A DNA stretch of 30,969 nt from the NCBI GenBank assembly GCA_002361875.1, contig DERX01000074.1:1-30969 (forward strand), read 5' to 3'. Origin of the DNA: Ruminococcaceae bacterium UBA3329 (GTDB lineage Bacteria > Bacillota > Clostridia > Oscillospirales > Acutalibacteraceae). Of this stretch, positions 15,587 to 24,226 are shown piece after piece; positions within the stretch are counted from its first letter, which is position 1; the number at the start of each line of letters is the position of its first letter. The notes beneath the pieces are model-generated. The model worked only from the letters and a program-made list of their open reading frames with translations. It was not told where the DNA came from and made no database searches. The translations under genes were made by a program, and so were the position numbers.

Positions 15587-16612
15587 TTATGCCGTATTTG
15601 ACATATTTTTCTCCGAATTTTTTTCGGAAGTTTCCGTTGAACTCTCTTCGGAATTATTTTCTGTACTGATTTCCGGGATGACCGAGCCGTTTTCATCAGT
15701 CACCGTTTCGGGCACTTCTGATGTATTTTTCTCCGGTTGAGTTTCCTCCGCCCAATAAGCTTTTCCGTTGACGGTAAGATTTATTGTTCCTCTGTATGCG
15801 TCATTTTCGGCGTCCTGCGTTTTAATTGCCTCTTTTGCAAGGGACAGCTTGTGAACAAGACTATTACCGTCGGTTTCACCGAGTATCAACGTTATTCTGC
15901 CCTTATAAACAAGTTTTATATCATAAATATTTGTAATATCAACAGAAGTTATTCCCGAAAGTCCTGTTTCGGCAAACGCTTTTTTAAGCTCCAAAAGCTT
16001 TTCAAAAATCTGTCCGTCTTCAAGCACAACAGTCTTTCCCGTATCAGCCGATGTAACCTTGCCGAGATTTGCTACGGTAATATTTTCGCCGACAAAGCTG
16101 AGACCCTTTTCAAGCACTTTGCCGTTTCCGTCAAGAAGCGCATAAGCTCCATCGGTCATAACGGCATATTCAGCAGTTGTTTTAATAATAACAAGTTCAA
16201 GCGTTGCCGGGAGATGCCTTTTTATTTTAACCGAACCCACATACGGCAGATTTTCGGTTAAATTTGCATTTATTTTCTTTGATGAAAGGAAAATAAGGTT
16301 GTCGCCGATTTTTTCTCCCGACATTTCAATTATATCAGCTTCGGAATAAACGCCGTCGCCCGAAACCGTAATTTGATTTATATTAAAAAACAGAAACAGA
16401 ACCAAAACGGTTGCAATCAAAAGAAAAACGCCGCCGAGTACCGCATGTATAATCTTTTTCTTGCGTCTGTTCCGCTTTTTTCTCGCATTGGTACGGTTTA
16501 CAATACGCTCATCGGCAGACATTTGACCGTGTTGAACCGTTCCTGCACGGCGCACCGGCTGTGCAGAATTACGCGAATGGGAGCTCTTCGATTTTGTTGT
16601 CTTTCCGTTCAT
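15587..16612 (-). CDS. ftsQ: Cell division protein FtsQ/DivIB
   Basis: A 341-residue bitopic membrane protein of the divisome. A basic cytoplasmic N-terminus (1-54; ARKKRNRRKKK) is followed by one membrane helix (about 55-76), the POTRA domain (about 78-147; begins NQITVSGDGVYSEADI) and the FtsQ/DivIB beta domain. The last 55 or so residues form an acidic Ser/Thr/Glu/Asn-rich tail, probably disordered. DivIB works with FtsL and DivIC to regulate septal wall synthesis by FtsW and the class B PBP. The start overlaps the end of murA by 44 nt; GGGTGACGG precedes the ATG at 16612 and supports it. ftsA, which often follows ftsQ, is absent. Confidence 0.9.
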   Translation of the reverse strand: MNGKTTKSKSSHSRNSAQPVRRAGTVQHGQMSADERIVNRTNARKKRNRRKKKIIHAVLGGVFLLIATVLVLFLFFNINQITVSGDGVYSEADIIEMSGEKIGDNLIFLSSKKINANLTENLPYVGSVKIKRHLPATLELVIIKTTAEYAVMTDGAYALLDGNGKVLEKGLSFVGENITVANLGKVTSADTGKTVVLEDGQIFEKLLELKKAFAETGLSGITSVDITNIYDIKLVYKGRITLILGETDGNSLVHKLSLAKEAIKTQDAENDAYRGTINLTVNGKAYWAEETQPEKNTSEVPETVTDENGSVIPEISTENNSEESSTETSEKNSEKNMSNTA

Positions 16613-17870
16613 GATCCGTCACCCTTTTAACATCTGCACCCAAAAACGAAAGTACATTTTCAGGATTTTCGTAACCTCTGTCTATATGATAAATATCGGA
16701 AACCGTTGTTTCGCCCTCGGCGCAAAGTCCCTCAAGCACCATTGCAATTCCGCCGCGAAGGTCAGTCGCCTTAACAGATGCCGAATGAAGCTCTTTTACT
16801 CCCTCAACAACAGCCATTCTGCCCTCGGCACTGATTTTTGCACCGAATCTTAAAAATTCGCCGATATGTTTAAATCTGCTTTCAAAAATATTTTCTATAA
16901 TCACACTCGTACCGTCCGCCACGGTTGTGAGCGCCATAATCTGCGCCTGCACATCGGTAGGAAAGCCCGGGTACGGCATTGTTCTTATCATTTTAATCCG
17001 TTTAAGCCTATGCGGTGCTTCAAGACACACCCACCTGCCGCTCACGGTAATGTCACAGCCTGCCTCACGAAGAGGATAGAACAGGGGTCCTATGTGTGAC
17101 GGGATAACATCCTTTAAGCAAAGCATTCCGCCTGTCATTGCCGCCGCTATCATAAAGGTGGAAGCGGCTATTCGGTCGGGAATGACGGTATGCTCTGTTC
17201 CGTGGAGCTTTTTAACGCCCTCAACGGTTACCGTGCCGTCGCCTGCGCCGTGAATTTTCGCACCGCAGCGGTTAAGAAAGTCGGCTAAATCACAAATTTC
17301 AGGCTCACGTGCTGCATTTGTTACTGTTGTTGTACCTTCAGCAAGTGTTGCCGCCAAAATAATATTTTCAGTTGCACCTACGCTCGGGAACGAAAGGTTT
17401 ATGTGCGCTCCGTGAAGTCCCTCGGGCGCACTGCAAAGAACTTCTCCGCCGTCAGATTCAATTTTTACTCCGAACTGCTCCATAGCGTTTAAATGCAAAT
17501 CTATGGGGCGAAGTCCTATTTCGCAGCCACCGGGTGCGGAAAGCTCCGCTTTGCCCATTCTGCCGAGTATTCCGCCGAGGAATACGATTGACGAGCGCAT
17601 TTCACGCATTAAGCTGTCGGGAACATCAAACCTGTCTGCACCGCTTGAATCGACTACCACCGTGTGTCCTTCTCTTTTAACGGTACAGCCGAGGTATTCA
17701 AGAATTTTAACGGTTGCGTCAACATCGGAAAGGCGCGGGCAGTTATGTATGACAGATACTCCGCCTGTTAAAAGAGAAGCGACAAGTATCGGCAAAGCAC
17801 TGTTTTTTGCGCCCTGCACCGAAATCTCTCCGCCTATTTTCCGTTTGCCGTTTATTACAATTTTTTCCAA
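16569..17870 (-). CDS. murA: UDP-N-acetylglucosamine 1-carboxyvinyltransferase MurA
   Basis: A 433-residue enzyme that transfers enolpyruvate from PEP to UDP-GlcNAc, the first committed step of peptidoglycan synthesis. The N-terminus EKIVINGKRKIGGEISVQG and the AKN motif match the family; the catalytic loop GGCEIGLRPIDLH holds Cys116, so the enzyme should be fosfomycin-sensitive. Start choice: TTG at 17870 gives the standard N-terminus (M-E-K-I) and has AAGGG about 10 nt upstream; an ATG at 17891 lacks a site but cannot be excluded. The 74-nt gap before it (17892-17965) has a weak 6-bp inverted repeat and no convincing promoter. Its placement between murG and ftsQ is common in Clostridia. Confidence 0.95.
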   Translation of the reverse strand: MEKIVINGKRKIGGEISVQGAKNSALPILVASLLTGGVSVIHNCPRLSDVDATVKILEYLGCTVKREGHTVVVDSSGADRFDVPDSLMREMRSSIVFLGGILGRMGKAELSAPGGCEIGLRPIDLHLNAMEQFGVKIESDGGEVLCSAPEGLHGAHINLSFPSVGATENIILAATLAEGTTTVTNAAREPEICDLADFLNRCGAKIHGAGDGTVTVEGVKKLHGTEHTVIPDRIAASTFMIAAAMTGGMLCLKDVIPSHIGPLFYPLREAGCDITVSGRWVCLEAPHRLKRIKMIRTMPYPGFPTDVQAQIMALTTVADGTSVIIENIFESRFKHIGEFLRFGAKISAEGRMAVVEGVKELHSASVKATDLRGGIAMVLEGLCAEGETTVSDIYHIDRGYENPENVLSFLGADVKRVTDHERKDNKIEELPFA

Positions 17871-17965
17871 TTTATACACGCCCTTTTGCATTTAGTGTTG
17901 CGTCACATTCTATGCAAAACGGGCCTGTTTTGTTAAATTTATGTGTTTTTAGATTAAATCACTGT

Positions 17966-19090
17966 TTATTTATTATTTGCAAGAGAAACTACTATTTTAC
18001 AAATTTCAGATAAAGCGTTTATTTTTGCTTTTTCAGCCGCCTTTGCCGAAATTTCATTGAGTTTTTCTTTATTTCCTTTAAGCTCTTTTACTGTTTCCGT
18101 AAGCAATTCTGGAGTTAAATCCTTTTCTTCAATAAGTATTGCGCCGCCGTTTTCCGCCAAGGTATTTGCATTGTGGAACTGATGATTTTCAGCCACATTG
18201 GGCGACGGAATAAGAATTGAAGGCTTTCCGAGCGCGCTTATTTCGGAAATGGAGCTTGCCCCTGCCCTGCTTATTACCAAATCGCACGCAGGCAGGCATA
18301 CATCCATATCGTTTATGTATTCGCGAAGGTCAATATTTGTATTTTTACCGTAAGGAATTCCGAGCCTTTTAAGCTCATCCCAAACAAAAGAGCCGTACTG
18401 ACCTGCCGCATGAATAAACTTAATATTTTTTTCTTTATAGAGTGCCGTGAACATTCCGATAACGGCATTGTTAATCTCTCTCGCACCAAGCGAGCCACCC
18501 ATTGAAAGAACAAGCATTTCGTTGGGGCTAACCCCGAGTGTCGCTCTTGCAAAATCCTTATCTGCCTGTAAAATCTGCCGTCTTACGGGAAGGCCTGTGA
18601 CAACGGGAGGATTTTTGCATTTCATATATTTTTCCGCCTCGGGCGAAGTCAGCATTACTCTGTCAACCATTTTTGCAAGTGTTTTGTTTGCAACTCCCGG
18701 GAATGCGTTTTGCTCGTGAATACAGGTTGGAATACCTGCTTTTACCGCCGCACGCAATACCGGACCTGTTACATATCCGCCGAAGCCGACAACAGCATCC
18801 GGTGAAAAATCGCTGATTATTTTTTTAGCCTCGCCTGACGCTTTAAGAGTAAGAAAAGCTGTCTTTATATTATCTTTTATACCGTTAAGAGTCATTTTCC
18901 TTGAAAATCCGCTCATTTCAACGGTTTTTATAGGAAAGCCTGCCGCAGGAACAATTTTTGTTTCCATTCGGTTTTCCGTGCCGACAAAAAGTATGTCGCA
19001 GTCGGGGTAAAGGCGTTTTATTTCAGTCGCTACCGCTATTGCAGGATTTATGTGTCCCCCGGTGCCGCCTGCAACGAACAAAATCTTCAT
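17966..19090 (-). CDS. murG: UDP-GlcNAc:lipid I N-acetylglucosaminyltransferase MurG
   Basis: A 374-residue GT-B glycosyltransferase on the inner face of the membrane that converts lipid I to lipid II. The first glycine loop GGTGGH is at 8-13, and the second Gly-rich loop (GGSLGAREIN) and the donor-binding segment SRAGASSISEI are present. Length is normal for Firmicutes (about 360-375). AAAGGAG, partly inside the last codons of ftsW, sits before the ATG, and only 3 nt separate the genes, so translation is coupled. The order ftsW-murG is conserved in dcw clusters. Confidence 0.98.
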   Translation of the reverse strand: MKILFVAGGTGGHINPAIAVATEIKRLYPDCDILFVGTENRMETKIVPAAGFPIKTVEMSGFSRKMTLNGIKDNIKTAFLTLKASGEAKKIISDFSPDAVVGFGGYVTGPVLRAAVKAGIPTCIHEQNAFPGVANKTLAKMVDRVMLTSPEAEKYMKCKNPPVVTGLPVRRQILQADKDFARATLGVSPNEMLVLSMGGSLGAREINNAVIGMFTALYKEKNIKFIHAAGQYGSFVWDELKRLGIPYGKNTNIDLREYINDMDVCLPACDLVISRAGASSISEISALGKPSILIPSPNVAENHQFHNANTLAENGGAILIEEKDLTPELLTETVKELKGNKEKLNEISAKAAEKAKINALSEICKIVVSLANNK

Positions 19091-19093
19091 AAG

Positions 19094-20323
19094 CTACTCC
19101 TTTTTCGTAATACTTCGTGAAACCGAGAGCACCATGCCCATTTCGGCAAGCAAAATGATAGCTGAAGTACCGCCTGCCGAGAAGAACGGAAGAGAAATAC
19201 CTGTATTTGGCATAAAGTCTGTTACAACGGCAACATTCAGCGCTACCTGAATACCGATTTGGAAGCAAATGCCTATTACGAGCAGAGAACTGAATTTATC
19301 GTTAGCACGAAGTCCGATTTTAATTCCCCGGTAAATAAAGCACGCAAAAAGAATTATTATGGCAGACGCACCGATAAAGCCAAGTTCCTCACAAACTATT
19401 GCGAAAATAAAGTCGTTTTGCGGCTCGGACACATACAAATGCTTTTGCTTTGACTGACCGAGTCCTGTTCCCGTAAGTCCGCCAGAACCTATGGCATAAA
19501 GCGAGTTGTTTGTCTGCCAGCGTGCTTTCATCGGGGAATAATCTTTATCAAGCCAAGCGGTAATTCGCTCACCTGCATACTTTGCAAGGATTTGCGGATT
19601 GATTATAAGCACTGCAATTAAAAGAATTGCAACAGCGCCGATAATGTAAAACCATTTATTTTTAACCTCGCCGAGGAAAAGCATCATTACGCCTATTCCA
19701 AGTATCAGAACCGCACCTGAAACATGATTTTCCTTGTAAACAAGTCCTGCAAAAAGCAGAATTATTATGCCGTAAAGAATAACCGTTGTAAAGGATTTGT
19801 AAATAACAATTTTTCCGTTTGTTATTTCGCTTATGCGTCTTAACGCTTTAAGGTCGCTCGGGATTTTACCCGTTATTACCTTGCTGTCCTTTTCCAAAAG
19901 ATAAGCCAAAAGCATGATAAGACCGATTTTGGCAATTTCCGACGGCTGAAAGGTTGTAAAGCCAAGGTCAATCCAGCGTTTAAAACCGGGTTTGTATTCA
20001 GGAAGAATAAGAACCAGTACCAAAAGTCCCAATGAAATTACCGCCGCAAGCCTTGCGAAATATCGGAAATATTCATATCTTATCCTTGAAACCATCATCA
20101 TAAGTGTTAAGCCGATAGCCGTAAAAATAAGCTGTTTGCCGAAAATGGTCAAGCTGCCGCCTCTGAAATAATAGCTGTAAGTATAGCTTGCGGAAAAGAC
20201 CATAACAAGACCTACTGTTACAATTGTTATCAGCATAAGGAAAAACGGTATGTCAATAGCGCCTTTTGCCATGAAAAGATTTAATATTGAATTTTTCTTT
20301 TTTACTTTTTGTCCGCTTGCCAT
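19094..20323 (-). CDS. ftsW: SEDS peptidoglycan polymerase FtsW
   Basis: A 409-residue protein with about ten membrane helices of the SEDS (FtsW/RodA/SpoVE) family. Family motifs: RWIDLG at 116-121 and QPSEIAK at 126-132 in the first large outer loop region, and PNTGISLPFFSAGGTSAI near the C-terminus. It polymerises lipid II at the septum together with the class B PBP encoded upstream. It could equally be called SpoVE in Bacillus nomenclature, where the sporulation SEDS protein holds this position; only one is present here. Residues 145-185 form a longer cytoplasmic segment than in some relatives. Confidence 0.95.
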   Translation of the reverse strand: MASGQKVKKKNSILNLFMAKGAIDIPFFLMLITIVTVGLVMVFSASYTYSYYFRGGSLTIFGKQLIFTAIGLTLMMMVSRIRYEYFRYFARLAAVISLGLLVLVLILPEYKPGFKRWIDLGFTTFQPSEIAKIGLIMLLAYLLEKDSKVITGKIPSDLKALRRISEITNGKIVIYKSFTTVILYGIIILLFAGLVYKENHVSGAVLILGIGVMMLFLGEVKNKWFYIIGAVAILLIAVLIINPQILAKYAGERITAWLDKDYSPMKARWQTNNSLYAIGSGGLTGTGLGQSKQKHLYVSEPQNDFIFAIVCEELGFIGASAIIILFACFIYRGIKIGLRANDKFSSLLVIGICFQIGIQVALNVAVVTDFMPNTGISLPFFSAGGTSAIILLAEMGMVLSVSRSITKKE

Positions 20324-20359
20324 TTTCTCACCGCCTGATATTTAAGCTTACAGTAAATT

Positions 20360-21397
20360 TTATTTTACTGCGACAATACCGTAGTAATAGATTATAAGTC
20401 CCAAAACACAGCCGACAGCATTTACTAAAGTAAATACGGCTACAATTTTTTTCTCTTTCCAGCCGCTCATTTCAAAATGATGGTGAATGGGAGCCATTTT
20501 GAATATTCTTTTGCCGTGTGTTGCTTTGAAGTAACCAATCTGTAAAACATCCGACATTGCCTCAATAACATATAAAAGACCGAAAAGAAGGAGAATAATC
20601 GGGCAGTCGATAGCGTAAGCAAGGCCTGCAACCAAACCGCCGAGGAACAAAGCACCTGTGTCGCCCATCATTACCTTTGACGGGTAATGATTCCAGATAA
20701 GGTAACCGAGACAGCCGCCGAGCAGCCCTGCCGCCAAAATGCTTATTCCGAAGAATTTGCTCATAAGCGCCGCTATAACGAATGCGATTGCGGTAACTGA
20801 TGTTACACTTGCGCAAAGACCGTCAATGCCGTCGGTAAAGTTTACTGCATTAACAGTACCGTAAATTACGGCAATTCCGAAAATCCAGAAGAACCACTTA
20901 AGCTCAACTGCACCTACAAACGGGATTTTCATATAGGTTAAGCCGTTAATGTAAAGCGTTACAAGATAGCCTATCATAATCACTAACTGTGCAATGCTTT
21001 TCTGCATAATTGTAAGACCTAAATTGCGTTTTTTTACAACTTTAATATAGTCATCTGCAAAGCCGATTATACCGAAACCGAGCGCTAAAATTATTGCACT
21101 TACGAGTTTTACTTTCATCTTATCCGGAACAGCTGTTTCACCTGCAAAAAGATTGCCGCCGAGGATTTTATCGGTTATAAGCACTGCCGCTACGGAAAGC
21201 ACTGTGCTGATTATGAACATTATTCCGCCCATTGTCGGCGTGCCCTGCTTTGATTTATGCCAAACGGGGCCGTCCTCCAAAAGAATATTCTGTCCGAATT
21301 TAAGCTTTTTAAGCCACGGAATAAGAACAAATCCCAAGCCGAATGAGATTAAAAAACTAACAACGGCAACTACTGCCAAAGCAACATAAACATTCAT
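20360..21397 (-). CDS. mraY: Phospho-N-acetylmuramoyl-pentapeptide-transferase MraY
   Basis: A 345-residue polytopic enzyme (about ten helices) that joins UDP-MurNAc-pentapeptide to undecaprenyl phosphate to give lipid I. Key motifs are visible: FADDY with Asp115 and Asp116, NFTDGIDGL with Asp189 and Asp192, the GDTGALFLGG loop, and PIHHHFE near residue 305, which marks MraY as opposed to WecA. The start has AAAGGAG with 7-nt spacing. Two nt separate it from murF. murD usually comes next in Bacillus; here ftsW follows directly. Confidence 0.98.
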   Translation of the reverse strand: MNVYVALAVVAVVSFLISFGLGFVLIPWLKKLKFGQNILLEDGPVWHKSKQGTPTMGGIMFIISTVLSVAAVLITDKILGGNLFAGETAVPDKMKVKLVSAIILALGFGIIGFADDYIKVVKKRNLGLTIMQKSIAQLVIMIGYLVTLYINGLTYMKIPFVGAVELKWFFWIFGIAVIYGTVNAVNFTDGIDGLCASVTSVTAIAFVIAALMSKFFGISILAAGLLGGCLGYLIWNHYPSKVMMGDTGALFLGGLVAGLAYAIDCPIILLLFGLLYVIEAMSDVLQIGYFKATHGKRIFKMAPIHHHFEMSGWKEKKIVAVFTLVNAVGCVLGLIIYYYGIVAVK

Positions 21398-21399
21398 TT

Positions 21400-22770
21400 T
21401 TATTCTCCTTTGTTAATTTTCCTTTTTTCGTATATTATGTTAAATACATCTTCAAGCTTCATTCCCCTACTCGCCTTGAACATAACGGTATCGCCATCAT
21501 TTAATTCTTGCAGCAAAGCGTTTGCAAGAGCCGTTTTGTCGGTAAATTCAAATACATTTTTAAGTCCGCCGAGTCGAGCGCTGTCCGCCGTATATTTTGA
21601 ATTTTCGCCGAAAGTATAAAGCAAATCTATCTTTTTTTCTGCGGCATATTCGCCCACCGTTCTGTGCGCCGTTTCGCTGTAAGAGCCAAGCTCCAGCATA
21701 TCGCCGACAACAGCTATTTTTCGCCCCTTTGCGACAGAACAAAGTGAATTTAACGCCGCCTTTTGCGAATCTGGACTCGCATTGTAGCAGTCCTCAATAA
21801 AGGTAATATTGCCGAGTATTTTAATTCTCTGCCGCATACCCGACGGGACATAATCTTTCAGTCCGTTTGCCGCCTGCTCCAATGTAACTCCGAAACAAAG
21901 ACCGACGGTAATTGCCGCAAGAGCATTGTAAACATTATGTATTCCGACTGTCGGCAAGGTTATTTTCCTTGTGCCGTCCTTACAAACAACAGTAAAATCG
22001 GTGTGCAATTCAGTTTCTTTTATATCAATTGCACGAACATCGCAATTCGCATTATTTATTCCGTAGAAAAGTATGTTAAAATCATCATTTTTAACGGTTG
22101 AAAGCTTGTCATCATCGCCGTTTAAAACAAGCGGCGAGCCTGTTTTCAATCCCTCAAGCATTTCGAGCTTTGCTTTAAAAATGCCGTCCCTTGAGCCTAA
22201 ATTTTCAATATGTGAAACACCGATATTCGAAATAATTGCACAGTTAGGTTCTGCGGCATTTGAAAGAGCGGAAATTTCGCCGAATTCGCTCATTCCCATT
22301 TCAATTACAGCACATTCAGTGTCCTTTTCAAGCCGAAAAAGCGTTTTCGGCATACCGATTTCATTATTGAAATTGCCCTCGGTTTTTAAGGTTTTGTATT
22401 TTTGCTCCATAACGCAAGCGGTCATTTCTTTAGTTGTGGTTTTGCCTACACTGCCCGTAAGACCGATAAGAATTAAATTCTTAAATTTGTTTCTGTAATA
22501 TGACGAGAGCTTTAAAAGCGCCGTTTTAGTGTCATCAACATAAATTACCGGGCAGGAAACATCTACTTTTCTGTAACAGACAAGCGCCGCCGCACCGCTG
22601 TCCGATACCTGTTTGGCAAAATCGTGAGCGTCAAAGCGCTCGCCCTTTATTGCGAAGAAAAGTGTATTTTCGTCGATGTCGCGGCTGTCAAGTGAAATTC
22701 TTTTTATTATTTTATCGCTCTGCACCGAAGAGCCTAAAGCGTTTGCAATTTCATTTAATGTGAGTTCCAT
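21400..22770 (-). CDS. murF: UDP-MurNAc-tripeptide:D-Ala-D-Ala ligase MurF
   Basis: A 456-residue ATP-dependent Mur ligase that adds D-Ala-D-Ala to form the UDP-MurNAc-pentapeptide. The N-terminal substrate domain contains ISLDSRDIDENTLFFAIKG; the central ATPase has GSVGKTT at 106-112 and the KTEGNFNNEIG segment typical of MurF; the C-terminal domain includes DCYNASPDS and GDMLELG. The start overlaps the end of murE by 16 nt with AGGA upstream, so expression is coupled. Length is normal. Confidence 0.97.
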   Translation of the reverse strand: MELTLNEIANALGSSVQSDKIIKRISLDSRDIDENTLFFAIKGERFDAHDFAKQVSDSGAAALVCYRKVDVSCPVIYVDDTKTALLKLSSYYRNKFKNLILIGLTGSVGKTTTKEMTACVMEQKYKTLKTEGNFNNEIGMPKTLFRLEKDTECAVIEMGMSEFGEISALSNAAEPNCAIISNIGVSHIENLGSRDGIFKAKLEMLEGLKTGSPLVLNGDDDKLSTVKNDDFNILFYGINNANCDVRAIDIKETELHTDFTVVCKDGTRKITLPTVGIHNVYNALAAITVGLCFGVTLEQAANGLKDYVPSGMRQRIKILGNITFIEDCYNASPDSQKAALNSLCSVAKGRKIAVVGDMLELGSYSETAHRTVGEYAAEKKIDLLYTFGENSKYTADSARLGGLKNVFEFTDKTALANALLQELNDGDTVMFKASRGMKLEDVFNIIYEKRKINKGE

Positions 22771-24206
22771 ATTTTTTCGTCCTGCTTTAAAAATTCCTCT
22801 ATAATCTTTTTTTCGTCAAACGGAATTTTCCCGTTTGCTGTTATTTGATATTTTTCGTGACCCTTGCCGAGAATTAAAACCGTATCGTCCTTTTCGGCAA
22901 TATTAAGCGCAAGTCCTATTGCGTCCTTTCGATCGGAAACAACTGCATAATGGCATTTTGTTTTACCGAGGCCCTCCAAAATGTCACAAATTATTCTTAC
23001 GGGATTTTCTGTCCTCGGATTGTCGTCAGTCACAATAACCGCATCGGAAAGCTCGCCTGCAATTTTTCCCATAACAGAGCGTTTTGATTTATCCCTGTCG
23101 CCGCCGCATCCGAAAACGGTTATAACTCTGTTTTTCGTAAACTCACGGGCGGAGGATATTATGTTTTCAAACCCGTCGGGTGTATGAGCGTAGTCAATTA
23201 TTACCGAAAAATCACGGTTTACAGGTATTTTTTCGCATCTGCCCTCAACTCCGCCAAAGGTTTTAAGTGCATCAACGCAGACGCCCGTTTCAATTCCGAG
23301 TTCGGTGCAAATTGCAACTGCACAAAGAGCATTATATACATTGTAAATACCGGGAATCGGAATAAATGCCTTATAAATTTTATCCTTTAACAGTTCAAAC
23401 TCAACGCCGAGAGCTGTTGACACAATGTTTTGAGCATAAAAATCTTCCAGTCTGTCTTTAAGAGATATTGTTATTTGCGGACAGGCTATTCTTTTTTTGC
23501 TGTCGAATATATTTTTATCGTCAATATTTAATACGGCAAAATCGCTGTTTTCAAAAAGCAAAAGCTTTGACGAAATGTAATTTTCCATATTAAGATGATA
23601 ATTGAGATGTTCGGGAGTAATATTGGTAACTGCCGCAGCGCAAAAGTGCACGCCTTCTGCTCTGCTTTGTGCAAGAGCTTGAGAAGAAATCTCCGACACG
23701 CAGTATTCACAGCCGTTTTCAAGCATTTCCGAAAATGCTTTTTGCAATTCCATTGGCTCGGGCGTTGTGAGAGTTGACGAAACGGATTTTTCGCCCGTAT
23801 ATTTTTGAACTGTACCTGTAAGCCCGCATTTTTTGCCCGAATTTTCAAGTATATGCTTTACAAGAAACGCAGTTGTTGTTTTTCCGTTAGTGCCCGTAAT
23901 TCCGATAATTTCGAGTTTGTTTGCGGGAATGCCGTAAAAATTTGCCGCAATTACCGACAGTGCTTTCCTCGCAGACGGTACTTTTACTGAAATGTCAGCA
24001 TTTACCTGCCTTTCGGAAATAAACGCCGCAGCGCCTTTTTTGGCGGCGTAAGGTATAAAATCGTTTCCGTCAAAGCTGTCACCGTCTATGCAGACAAAAA
24101 GTGTATTCTTTTTTACTTCCGATAATTTGTCTGTAACATTTTCTATTTCAACATCCTGCGAAGGAGATATTTCCCCTACTCCTTTAAGAAGTGCAGAAAG
24201 TTTCAT
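22755..24206 (-). CDS. murE: UDP-MurNAc-L-Ala-D-Glu:meso-diaminopimelate ligase MurE
   Basis: A 483-residue Mur ligase. The ATPase loop GTNGKT is at 105-110, and DNPR at 395-398 is the motif that selects meso-diaminopimelate, not lysine; GKGHE lies at 447-451. The organism therefore most likely has DAP-type peptidoglycan. The ribosome binding site GAGGTAA precedes the ATG. The gene lies 20 nt after the class B PBP gene, as usual. Confidence 0.97.
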   Translation of the reverse strand: MKLSALLKGVGEISPSQDVEIENVTDKLSEVKKNTLFVCIDGDSFDGNDFIPYAAKKGAAAFISERQVNADISVKVPSARKALSVIAANFYGIPANKLEIIGITGTNGKTTTAFLVKHILENSGKKCGLTGTVQKYTGEKSVSSTLTTPEPMELQKAFSEMLENGCEYCVSEISSQALAQSRAEGVHFCAAAVTNITPEHLNYHLNMENYISSKLLLFENSDFAVLNIDDKNIFDSKKRIACPQITISLKDRLEDFYAQNIVSTALGVEFELLKDKIYKAFIPIPGIYNVYNALCAVAICTELGIETGVCVDALKTFGGVEGRCEKIPVNRDFSVIIDYAHTPDGFENIISSAREFTKNRVITVFGCGGDRDKSKRSVMGKIAGELSDAVIVTDDNPRTENPVRIICDILEGLGKTKCHYAVVSDRKDAIGLALNIAEKDDTVLILGKGHEKYQITANGKIPFDEKKIIEEFLKQDEKIWNSH

Positions 24207-24226
24207 AATATTACCTCAAAATATAT

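Noticed and set aside
17892..17965. Possible promoter or terminator between murG and murA.
   Set aside because: The inverted repeat is only 6 bp (CAAAAC/GTTTTG) without a T-run, and the TTGCAT/TAAATG pair is a weak promoter match.
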